Source: Acidobacteriia bacterium UBA6623 (lineage in GTDB: Bacteria > Acidobacteriota > Terriglobia > Bryobacterales > UBA6623). From it: a DNA stretch of 64,000 nt. Both the position numbers and the translations under genes were made by a program. The DNA lies in NCBI GenBank assembly GCA_002433055.1, contig DJHJ01000014.1, positions 186,001 through 250,000 on the forward strand, given 5' to 3'. The notes below the pieces were generated by a model. The model was not told the origin of the DNA. It saw only the letters and a list, made by a program, of their open reading frames with translations, and searched no databases. Shown here in pieces: positions 7,997 through 16,176 of this stretch (the stretch's first letter is position 1; each line of letters opens with the position of its first letter).

Positions 7997-9787
7997 ATGT
8001 GGCTTAGAAGTTTGATCCTATTTGTTGGTTTGTCCAATTTTGGATTGGCAGTACTCCTTGCCGAGGAACTTTTTCCCTTGGAGGCAGTGAAGACTGGAAT
8101 GATGGGTACGGGCCAAACCGTATTTCAAGGACGTAAGGTAGAAGAATTTCAAGTGGAGATCCTTGGTGTGCTTAGGAATGTTGGACCGAAACAGTCCATG
8201 ATCTTAGCTCGACTCAAAGGGGAACCACTAGACAAGACCGGTGTAATTGCAGGGATGAGCGGAAGCCCCATTTATCTTGACGGCAAACTAGCCGGAGCCG
8301 TAGCCTTCACTTTTCCATTTTCAAAAGAGCCGATTGCAGGCATCCGTCCAATCGTGGAAATGATCAACCAGGACAAAAAAGGGCTGCACCAGTCAACACC
8401 CGATGAAACTACACTAGCGGTATTTGCGAGCAGCCTAATAGGAGAAGGCTCTGAGCTTCTTGGTGCTGATTTACCTACGTCGCCTCCACCTGTTTTTTCT
8501 GGCGAGGCAAAGTTGATTCCTATCGTAACACCAGTCAATCTTGCTGGATTTTCTAGCCGGACTCTCGACGTTTTCGGGTCTCGTTTGCAAGAGTTGGGAT
8601 TGGAGCCAGTACAAGGAATAGCAGGTGGTCGACTAGGAGAATCGCATCCTGACGAAGAGAAACTGAGACCCGGGTCGATGATTTCAGTCGCTCTGATCCG
8701 TGGCGACTTCGAGATGAGTGCCGCAGGCACGGTGACCTATATAAGTGGCCGGCGTTTGTATGCTTTCGGTCATCCCTTCCTGTCAAGTGGTTCTGTTGAG
8801 CTCCCCTTTTCTGCAGCAGAAGTAGTGACGCTTGTGCCCAATTTGAGCAATTCATTTAAGATCTCAGAAAGTGGTTCTCTCCTGGGAACGATTGTCAATG
8901 ATCACGCAGGTGGATTGACTGGCATCGTTGGACAAATGCCTAGTCTTACATCCGTGCGGTTGCGTCTGAAATGGAACCGCGGGATAGAAGATTATTCCTT
9001 TGAATTGGTGCAAGATCGCCTGCTTACGCCTTACTTGCTACAGATGGCTCTCTTTTCTTCTATTGATGCAACTCATCGGCGGATCGGTGCCTCCACGTTA
9101 CGTATACGTGGAAAAGCTCGTTTTGGTGAGGGTCTCCCCCCTCTGTTACTCGATAATGTTTTTTCTGAACCAACAAACACAGCTCTTTCGGCTGCTACAT
9201 CTACTTCCTCGGTGCTGTACCATGTCTTACTCAACAAAAACATCACCCTAGAGGAGATAGATCTTGCTATTGAGGCTGATGACCACGAGAAATGGGCTGA
9301 GATTGACCGTGTCTGGACGGATAAGGTGAGTGCGCGAATTGGTGAAACTGTTGAATTGTTTGTTGCGCTGAGGGGTGCTGATGGAAAGGAATACATAGAA
9401 AGTCTTCAGTATCGTATTCCAAAAGGCATTCTGCCCGGTGTGTATTATCTGACTTTTACTAATGCGGAAGTGGTCAATCGTATGGAACGAAAAAACTTTC
9501 TCGGGCTTCGGCGCACCAAGGAGCCTGCGCAGCTGATTAACGCCCTTAACCGTTCGCGACAGAACGACCGATTGTATATTCGCATGTGGCGGCCTGAAGC
9601 TGCTTTTCGCGTAAACACCGAAGCGCTGCCGTCCTTGCCAGCTTCGGTAGCCACAATACTGGCGTCTGCGGCGTCCGGTGGATCTTTGTCACAGGATTGG
9701 CGTTCAGTACCGGTAGAACTGAAGCTACATCCTGGACTAGGAGTAATCCGCGGGAATGTTACTACACAAGTAAATATACAACCATGA
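7997..9787 (+). CDS. Secreted SpoIVB/S55-type peptidase homologue
   Basis: A 596-residue exported protein: N-terminal signal (MWLRSLILFVGLSNFGLAVLLA) followed by a domain with the S55 serine motif GMSGSPI at residues 86-92 and GKLAGAVAF just after. A conserved AFGHPF (H259) comes later. In Bacillus SpoIVB, as I recall, the histidine precedes the serine; here the order is reversed. The C-terminal half has no motif I recognise. The family fits a periplasmic signalling protease, but no sporulation genes are seen here and the substrate is unknown. Its last four bases overlap the next start (ATGA at 9784-9787), so the two products are probably made together. The 194 bases upstream are shared with the divergent peroxidase gene. 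Confidence 0.75.
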   Translation: MWLRSLILFVGLSNFGLAVLLAEELFPLEAVKTGMMGTGQTVFQGRKVEEFQVEILGVLRNVGPKQSMILARLKGEPLDKTGVIAGMSGSPIYLDGKLAGAVAFTFPFSKEPIAGIRPIVEMINQDKKGLHQSTPDETTLAVFASSLIGEGSELLGADLPTSPPPVFSGEAKLIPIVTPVNLAGFSSRTLDVFGSRLQELGLEPVQGIAGGRLGESHPDEEKLRPGSMISVALIRGDFEMSAAGTVTYISGRRLYAFGHPFLSSGSVELPFSAAEVVTLVPNLSNSFKISESGSLLGTIVNDHAGGLTGIVGQMPSLTSVRLRLKWNRGIEDYSFELVQDRLLTPYLLQMALFSSIDATHRRIGASTLRIRGKARFGEGLPPLLLDNVFSEPTNTALSAATSTSSVLYHVLLNKNITLEEIDLAIEADDHEKWAEIDRVWTDKVSARIGETVELFVALRGADGKEYIESLQYRIPKGILPGVYYLTFTNAEVVNRMERKNFLGLRRTKEPAQLINALNRSRQNDRLYIRMWRPEAAFRVNTEALPSLPASVATILASAASGGSLSQDWRSVPVELKLHPGLGVIRGNVTTQVNIQP

Positions 9788-12168
9788 CCACTGCGTTCAT
9801 CCCCACTTTTCATCTGAGATCTCTTGCCATATATGGCATGGTGTTTGGGTTGATTGTTTTTCTCCCTGTGCCGGTAGTGGGTTCTTCTACACAGATTTGG
9901 GAACTCAACGAGTATGAAGACTTTCTATTAGGAGAGTTTGAGAACGTTTCACTTCTTCAGTCGGGTGCATTATCACCAGTACCACAACTTACTTCTCTTT
10001 TTGATTCTGACCAGCCAGTAATTTGGACAGTAGCGGCAAGTGTTGATGGAACTACCTATATTGGCACCGGCCATCAAGGCAAGATATATCGATTGGGCAG
10101 GGACGGCAAAGTTAATTTGTTTTGGACTGCCCCGGAGATTGAAATCTTTGCTCTGGCTGCGGGTCCTGACGGGGAAGTCTATGCCGGAACTTCTCCGAAC
10201 GGTAAACTGTACCGGATTACTAGCCAGGGATTGGCGAAGGAGATTTTTGACCCTGAGCAAACATATATTTGGTCACTCGTGGTTGTTCCTGCCCCGACCT
10301 CTGAAAGACATAATGGACCAACAGTCTATATGGCTACTGGCAGCGAAGGGAAAATATACAAAGTAAAGGCATCTGGACAGGGGCGGGTTTTTGCCGAAAC
10401 CAAACAACGACATGTTGTCAGCCTAGCTCTTGATGCTAGCGGTCAGTTACTGGCCGGCACGGATCCGAATGGGATCGTTTACCGAATCGATCCTAAAGGA
10501 AAGATATTTGCACTGCATGATGCGGATCAACCAGAAGTACGTTCTTTGCAGGTTGCTCCCAATGGCGACATCTACGCGGCTGCGATGGGAAGCATCGTCT
10601 CTCAGATCAACCAAAGAGTCTCATCTTTTGCATCTACTTCAGTCGGTGCTACGGCCACAATTGCAGTGAACACAGAATCGACAGGTCCAACACCTCCGAA
10701 AATTTCTCCTGACGTCCAATCGGCGCTCAACGTTGTCCAGCCTGTGGTTGCTTACCCAGGAATGGAACGTTCGGTTTTGCTTCGAATTCGATTGAATCAA
10801 GGTGTTGAGAAGCTTTGGTCTTCGAGTGAAGAGAATATTCTAGCAGTCGGCATTCTGACCGATGAGACTGTTGTAGGTTTTGATAATACGAATGATTTAA
10901 CTACTAGGACACGGATTCTTTTTGCTACTGATCAGAAAGGGAGAATCTATGAACTGGGCAAATCGCGCCGTGGTACTCAAAGACAAGTACACTTGGTGAC
11001 CGAGAGTGGGCATCAACAAATCACACAACTGGCGAGAGATGGAGAAGGTTTGCTTGTTGCCTCTGCCCATTCGGCTGGTCTAAGTCGCTTCAAAAAACAT
11101 GGAAAGATTGTGGGAGTCTATAAAAGTGCCATTCACGATGCCAAGGCTTTTGCCCGTTGGGGGCGATTGACATGGGAAGGAAAGGACGCCGATTTGGAGC
11201 GTGTGGCGATCGTAACTCGTAGTGGAAATTCCGCAGTTCCAGATGCGAGCTGGAGCGAGTGGTCTGAGGAAATTAGAGGTGCAATTGATTTGGAAGGCGC
11301 AGGAACCTTTGCAGGCAATGTAAAATCACCGCCAGCACGTTATATACAGTGGAAGGTTACCCTTGCAAGCAAAAATCAAATTACTCCTCTGCTGCGCAGG
11401 GTGCGTTTGGTTTATTTGCCTCGCAACTCTCCACCACACATTACCGATCTGAAGGTTACGGCATCACAGGAAAGAAGTACTGTGCCTTCTGTGAGCTCAA
11501 CAACCTCGATGTCTTCCGGCTCCAAAACTGATTCAGCATATAGCATTACGGTAGCCGCATCAGGTTCATCTGCTCCTACTACTGCAAAAGCAACCCCACA
11601 AACTGTTTTGGGTGGAGATTCTCGAAAAAACATGAAAATCTCTTGGGAGGCAGGAGACCCTGACGGAGACAAGCTAACTTCAGTAGTTTCTTTTCGTGAA
11701 ATTGAGGACTCAGCATGGAAAGTCATAAAAAAGGATATCGAAGGTAGCTACGTTTTTCTCGATAGTGAAACGCTGGCAGATGGGGTATACCGATTTCAAG
11801 TTGTGGTTTCTGATCGGACTGAAAATCCCACCTCAGTTTCGTATGAAGCCAAGGAGATTAGTGAGCCGGTTTTGGTTGATCATACGCCACCCAGTATTGG
11901 ACGGATAGAGATCAACAGGCATAATGCAGTAGCCTTTGAAGCAATAGATAGGGATTCAGCCTTGGTCATTGCCGAGTATGCCATTGATGCTGGAGAGTGG
12001 ATCCCAATTTATCCCGTGGATGGGATTCTTGATTCCCGTCGTGAAAGCTTCTTGATCCGATTAGAAGACCTGCCAAGTACTGAACATTTACTGACAGTAC
12101 GTGTACGTGACCGATCAGGTAATTCGGGGTTGGGCAAAGTGTCGATCCCAAATTCAGATCAGCAATAG
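9784..12168 (+). CDS. Secreted beta-propeller protein with Ig/Fn3-like C-terminus
   Basis: A 794-residue exported protein (hydrophobic segment AIYGMVFGLIVFLPVPVVGSS near the N-terminus). The first half contains repeated blades of the form TYIGTGHQGKIYRL, VYAGTSPNGKLYRI, YMATGSEGKIYKV and LLAGTDPNGIVYRI, typical of YVTN/NHL/two-component-regulator propellers. A low-complexity Ser/Thr stretch follows, around residues 560-610. The last part has beta-rich modules (GDPDGDKLTSVVSFRE, DHTPPSIGRIEI) resembling bacterial Ig or fibronectin repeats. I chose ATG 9784 because it overlaps the upstream stop by four bases; in-frame codons further upstream lie inside the peptidase gene. Likely a binding or scaffold partner of the upstream peptidase; no enzymatic motif is seen. 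Confidence 0.8.
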   Translation: MTTAFIPTFHLRSLAIYGMVFGLIVFLPVPVVGSSTQIWELNEYEDFLLGEFENVSLLQSGALSPVPQLTSLFDSDQPVIWTVAASVDGTTYIGTGHQGKIYRLGRDGKVNLFWTAPEIEIFALAAGPDGEVYAGTSPNGKLYRITSQGLAKEIFDPEQTYIWSLVVVPAPTSERHNGPTVYMATGSEGKIYKVKASGQGRVFAETKQRHVVSLALDASGQLLAGTDPNGIVYRIDPKGKIFALHDADQPEVRSLQVAPNGDIYAAAMGSIVSQINQRVSSFASTSVGATATIAVNTESTGPTPPKISPDVQSALNVVQPVVAYPGMERSVLLRIRLNQGVEKLWSSSEENILAVGILTDETVVGFDNTNDLTTRTRILFATDQKGRIYELGKSRRGTQRQVHLVTESGHQQITQLARDGEGLLVASAHSAGLSRFKKHGKIVGVYKSAIHDAKAFARWGRLTWEGKDADLERVAIVTRSGNSAVPDASWSEWSEEIRGAIDLEGAGTFAGNVKSPPARYIQWKVTLASKNQITPLLRRVRLVYLPRNSPPHITDLKVTASQERSTVPSVSSTTSMSSGSKTDSAYSITVAASGSSAPTTAKATPQTVLGGDSRKNMKISWEAGDPDGDKLTSVVSFREIEDSAWKVIKKDIEGSYVFLDSETLADGVYRFQVVVSDRTENPTSVSYEAKEISEPVLVDHTPPSIGRIEINRHNAVAFEAIDRDSALVIAEYAIDAGEWIPIYPVDGILDSRRESFLIRLEDLPSTEHLLTVRVRDRSGNSGLGKVSIPNSDQQ

Positions 12169-12200
12169 TTGGTCACTTCCCTAACCCTGATGCTATCTTA

Positions 12201-13910
12201 GTGCGCATGCGAAACCCAAAGACACTACGCAGTTACCAGTGGTTTGCTGGCGAGGAATATGAAAACTTTGCTCGGCGAGCAGCTCTTCGATCAGAAGGGC
12301 TCACCCCAGAGATATTTTCCGGCAAGCCTGTCATAGGTATATGTAATTCGTGGAGTGAGTTGACCAACTGCAACGCTCATCTGCGCCAAGTAGCTGAATC
12401 TGTTAAGCGTGGTGTTTGGTCGGCGGGTGGCGTGCCGCTGGAATTTCCTACGATTTCCCTGGGTGAACTCTTCATGAAGCCGACTACGATGCTATTTCGT
12501 AATCTCATGTCAATGGATGTCGAGGAATCAATCTCTGCTAACCCTATAGACGGGGTAGTCCTTCTTTCAGGTTGCGACAAGACGACACCTGCACAACTGA
12601 TGGGGGCTGCTAGTGCTGATCTTCCCGCCATTATGGTAACGGGGGGGCCGATGTTGAGCGGACGCTGGGGCTCAAAAGCATTGGGGTCGGGAACTGATGG
12701 GCGGCGTGTGTTTGAAGAGCTCAAGGCAGGAAACCTTACGGAGGAACAAATTTGCGAGATTGAAAGTTGTATTACGCGTAGTGTCGGTCACTGCACTGTT
12801 ATGGGTACAGCTTCGACGATGGCGTCCATGGCTGAAGCCTTGGGGATGACGTTGCCTGGCAACGCTGCGATTCCTGCTCCTGATTCTCGGCGCTATCAAC
12901 TTGCCGAAGCCAGTGGCCGACGAATTGTTGAGATGGTCTTTGAAGACCTTCGTCCTTCAGCACTTTTAACGAAAGATGCCTTTGAGAACGCTATACGGGC
13001 TGATATGGCTATTGGCGGATCAACCAATGCAGTAGTTCATTTAATAGCTATTGCGGGACGGCTAGGCGTAAATTTGACCCTCGATGATTTTGACCGTCTT
13101 TCACGTGATACCCCATTTATTAGTAACGTAAAGCCATCTGGGGAGTACCTAATGGAAGATTTTTATTACGCTGGTGGATTGCCCGCCGTTATGAAAGAGA
13201 TTCTTCCGCTACTGCATGACCTACCGACTGCAAATGGCAAGACGGTCGTTGACAATTTCAGCGGGGCGAAATGTTCGAACCCTGATGTAATAAGTACTCT
13301 TGAGAACCCTCTCGGCACAGAAGGTGGCACGGCCATCCTTTATGGGAACTTGGCTCCTTCGGGTGCAGTTATCAAACAAACGGCAGCTTCATCACATCTG
13401 CTAACTCATCGAGGCAAAGCCGTGGTGTTCGATGACTACAGAAAACTCAAGACTCACATAGACGACGATGATTTGGACATTGATGAGAATTCTGTATTAG
13501 TGCTTCAAAATGCAGGACCAAAGGGTGGTCCAGGGTTTCCTGAATGGGGACACTTACCCATCCCTGCCAAATTGTTGAAACGCGGCGTGCGAGATATAGT
13601 CCGAATCAGCGATGCTCGTATGAGTGGTACGAGTTTTGGAACAGATGTTCTACATGTGTCTCCTGAATCGGCCGTAGGAGGCCCTTTGGGAGCTGTGCAG
13701 ACAGGTGATGAGATCGAGCTTGATGTCCCGAATCGAAAACTGGAGTTGCGAGTTGACGACAACGAGATCAAGAGGCGACTGGCTGACAGAAGAGCAGTTC
13801 CTGTGCACTATGAACGTGGCTACGGCAAGCTTTTTCTTGATCAAGTAACGCAAGCCCATGAAGGATGTGACTTTGGGTTTTTGCGCTCCATAGATAAGGG
13901 AAGACGATAG
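12201..13910 (+). CDS. IlvD/Edd-family sugar-acid dehydratase (L-arabinonate dehydratase-like)
   Basis: Dehydratase with an iron-sulfur cluster that converts aldonic acids to 2-keto-3-deoxy acids. The opening (TLRSYQWFAG) and 569-residue length fit the sugar-acid branch rather than IlvD of branched-chain synthesis. Cluster ligands are C57 (TNCNAH), C125 (SGCDKTTPA) and C198 (GHCTVMG). Their spacing (68 and 73) equals that of C59, C127 and C200 in rhizobial L-arabinonate dehydratase, as I recall that structure. Other blocks: GGSTNAVVH, RMSGTSFG. The exact sugar acid (arabinonate, xylonate, galactonate, fuconate) cannot be told. The NRAMP-fold transporter starts 13 bases downstream, so they are probably one operon. 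Confidence 0.88.
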   Translation: MRMRNPKTLRSYQWFAGEEYENFARRAALRSEGLTPEIFSGKPVIGICNSWSELTNCNAHLRQVAESVKRGVWSAGGVPLEFPTISLGELFMKPTTMLFRNLMSMDVEESISANPIDGVVLLSGCDKTTPAQLMGAASADLPAIMVTGGPMLSGRWGSKALGSGTDGRRVFEELKAGNLTEEQICEIESCITRSVGHCTVMGTASTMASMAEALGMTLPGNAAIPAPDSRRYQLAEASGRRIVEMVFEDLRPSALLTKDAFENAIRADMAIGGSTNAVVHLIAIAGRLGVNLTLDDFDRLSRDTPFISNVKPSGEYLMEDFYYAGGLPAVMKEILPLLHDLPTANGKTVVDNFSGAKCSNPDVISTLENPLGTEGGTAILYGNLAPSGAVIKQTAASSHLLTHRGKAVVFDDYRKLKTHIDDDDLDIDENSVLVLQNAGPKGGPGFPEWGHLPIPAKLLKRGVRDIVRISDARMSGTSFGTDVLHVSPESAVGGPLGAVQTGDEIELDVPNRKLELRVDDNEIKRRLADRRAVPVHYERGYGKLFLDQVTQAHEGCDFGFLRSIDKGRR

Positions 13911-13923
13911 ACATCCGTTTCTC

Positions 13924-15171
13924 ATGACAAAAGCGCCCCTTTTCAATAATCTAAAAACCTTCTTTTCCTCAATTGCTCCAGGTATTTTTTTGGTTGGCTA
14001 TGTCATCGGTACAGGTAGCGTCACGACAATGGCTGCTGCCGGAGCAAAGTACGGCTTGTCACTGATATGGACTAGCGTAGTAGCTTCACTTTTTACCTAC
14101 GTCATGTTTGTGGCGATTAGCAAGGTGACAATTGTTACCGGTAAAACATTGCTGCAAAATTTCCGTGTGCATTTCGGAGCTGCCCCCGCAATCTTCATCA
14201 TGTTGGGGTTAATGACCACCCAGATTGCTTCCATCATAGGAGTCATGGGCATTGTCTCGGATGTGGTGCAGGAGGCGACCATATTCTTCACGCCGAACGG
14301 TATAGGTATTCCACCTTTCTATTCAGCATTGTTTTTTTCACTGCTGCTGTATGGGCTTTTTTGGATTGGTCGCCACCAAGTATTTTTGAAGGTCTTAGCA
14401 GTTCTGGTCACCATGATGGCGTTTTCGTTTATAGCAACCATGCTAGTGGTGATACCTGATCTGACATCATTTCTGAGTGGCTTGATTCCCTCAGTCCCTG
14501 CGGAAGGGAATTCACAACTCCTGATCGCGAGCATGGTAGGGACAACGATGGCTGGAGTGTGTCTTATTACGCGAAGTACCCTCGTGATTGAGAAAGGCTG
14601 GACACAGGCGGACTTTAAAACTGAGCATAGAGATGCGTTTTTTGCAGTTACAGTTATGCTCTTTATCAACATAGCTATTATGGCTGCGGCCGCTGGAACT
14701 CTTTTTGTACAAGGCATGGAGGTGCGTCATGCGGTTGATATGATCAGGGCATTGGAGCCTTTCGCTGGTCCACTGGCTGCGACGTTGTTTGTGGTGGGAA
14801 TCATTTCGGCCGGACTCTCATCTCTGTTCCCCAACTATTTGCTGGGCATGTGGTTGATTTCAGATTATCTAAACCTTCCCAGGAATCCGCGTCTCCTGGC
14901 TTATAGAGGTCTCGTGGCTGTATGTGTTCTGACCGGTCTAGTGATCCCAGTTTTTGGTGGTAGCCCAATTGCGATTATGATCGCTTCGCAAGCGATTAGC
15001 CCAGTTGTTATGCCTGCCATGGTAGTTCTCACAACTCTACTGCTGTTAAAAAAAGATGTTGCGGATTTCAAAAACTCACGACTGATGAAAGTAGGTTTAT
15101 TTGCCACTGTTTTGTTTGCGTTTTACATGCTCTACACTGCTGTGTTGGGATTTGTAGAATTGACACGATGA
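13924..15171 (+). CDS. NRAMP-family transporter lacking the metal-site motifs (first copy)
   Basis: Integral membrane protein of 415 residues with about eleven hydrophobic segments and an NRAMP-like N-terminus (SIAPGIFLVGYVIGTGS, then AAAGAKYGLSLIW). Canonical NRAMP metal transporters carry DPGN in helix 1 and MPHN in helix 6. Here helix 1 reads GTGS (29-32), and the equivalent of helix 6 reads SMVGTTMAGVCLITRSTL. Both metal-ligand clusters are therefore missing. It lies between a sugar-acid dehydratase and an SDR on the same strand, which suggests an organic substrate; this is inference. Annotation pipelines would call it a divalent metal transporter. Confidence 0.78.
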   Translation: MTKAPLFNNLKTFFSSIAPGIFLVGYVIGTGSVTTMAAAGAKYGLSLIWTSVVASLFTYVMFVAISKVTIVTGKTLLQNFRVHFGAAPAIFIMLGLMTTQIASIIGVMGIVSDVVQEATIFFTPNGIGIPPFYSALFFSLLLYGLFWIGRHQVFLKVLAVLVTMMAFSFIATMLVVIPDLTSFLSGLIPSVPAEGNSQLLIASMVGTTMAGVCLITRSTLVIEKGWTQADFKTEHRDAFFAVTVMLFINIAIMAAAAGTLFVQGMEVRHAVDMIRALEPFAGPLAATLFVVGIISAGLSSLFPNYLLGMWLISDYLNLPRNPRLLAYRGLVAVCVLTGLVIPVFGGSPIAIMIASQAISPVVMPAMVVLTTLLLLKKDVADFKNSRLMKVGLFATVLFAFYMLYTAVLGFVELTR

Positions 15172-15284
15172 ATACTACTGACCTACGCCCTGATTTAGCT
15201 ATCCTAAGAAAACTCTGTGCCGTTGATGGATTGTCGACTCAGTGCTCTGGGGGAGTTTGATATCGCAAGTTAGGTGGGTTTTGG

Positions 15285-16073
15285 ATGATGTCGAAGGATT
15301 ATTTAGATTCACTTTTTAGTCTTAGAGGCCAAGTGGCCGTCGTTATTGGGGGAACGGGTGTTTTAGGAGGTGCTCTGTGTGAAGGTTTTGCACGCGCTGG
15401 GGCGTTTGTCGTTGTTGCTGGCCGTTCCGTAGAGCGTGGAGATGCTTGTGTTGAGACAATCCAGATGTTCGAAGGTACGGCAGGTTTTCTGAGTGTTGAT
15501 GTCACGTCACGTGAATCTATCCAGAAGCTGCATGACGTTACTATTTCAAAACATGGACAAGTCGACATTTTGGTGAACTGTGCGGGTGTTAACTCTGCCG
15601 CACCCTACAAAGACACTAGAGATGAAGATTGGCAGAGGGTTCTTGAGGCTAACCTTACAGCGACTCACTGGGGTTGTCAGATTTTCGGTTCTTCCATGAG
15701 TTCACAGGCAGAAGGTGGATCTATATTGAATATAGGCAGCGTGACGTCACACTTGCCGCTATCAAGAGTTTTTGCTTACTCAGCTTCTAAAGCGGCCGTT
15801 GTTAATTTGACACAGAATGTTGCGAGAGAATTTGCCTCTCATGGTGTCCGGGTTAATGCACTTTGCCCTGGGTTTTTCCCTGCCGAACAGAACCGCAAAA
15901 TTCTCGACTCAGACCGAGTTGGCAGCATTATGGAACAAACACCGATGGCACGTTTTGGTGAGCCGAAAGAGCTAGTTGGCGCGGCATTATTGCTCACATC
16001 GAGAGTTGCAGGGAGTTTCATCACAGGAGCTTCGGTGTATGTAGACGGTGGTTTTACGGGGATGCGATTCTAG
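15285..16073 (+). CDS. SDR oxidoreductase, D-mannonate oxidoreductase (UxuB)-like
   Basis: Short-chain dehydrogenase of 262 residues. The start LDSLFSLRGQVAVVIGGTGVLGGAL resembles the Bacillus-type SDR that interconverts D-fructuronate and D-mannonate. The Rossmann motif is GGTGVLGG, the NAG-like element is NCAGVNSA, the catalytic pair is in YSASK, and the C-terminus GASVYVDGGF is typical. The Ser of the triad lies in ILNIGSVTSH. A mannonate dehydratase (UxuA) is 28 kb away in the same window, which supports the sugar-acid role but does not prove it. It follows the transporter after 113 bases; a separate promoter is possible. Alternative: another sugar or acyl SDR. Confidence 0.75.
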   Translation: MMSKDYLDSLFSLRGQVAVVIGGTGVLGGALCEGFARAGAFVVVAGRSVERGDACVETIQMFEGTAGFLSVDVTSRESIQKLHDVTISKHGQVDILVNCAGVNSAAPYKDTRDEDWQRVLEANLTATHWGCQIFGSSMSSQAEGGSILNIGSVTSHLPLSRVFAYSASKAAVVNLTQNVAREFASHGVRVNALCPGFFPAEQNRKILDSDRVGSIMEQTPMARFGEPKELVGAALLLTSRVAGSFITGASVYVDGGFTGMRF

Positions 16074-16176
16074 GCGACTCTTCCCAATTGAGTGCGAGAA
16101 TTGACCACTCTCCAATCTGTAACTAGAATGATAGCCTGCGACTTCTGGTTCTTTACCGCTTTTCTAGCTGTTATAT

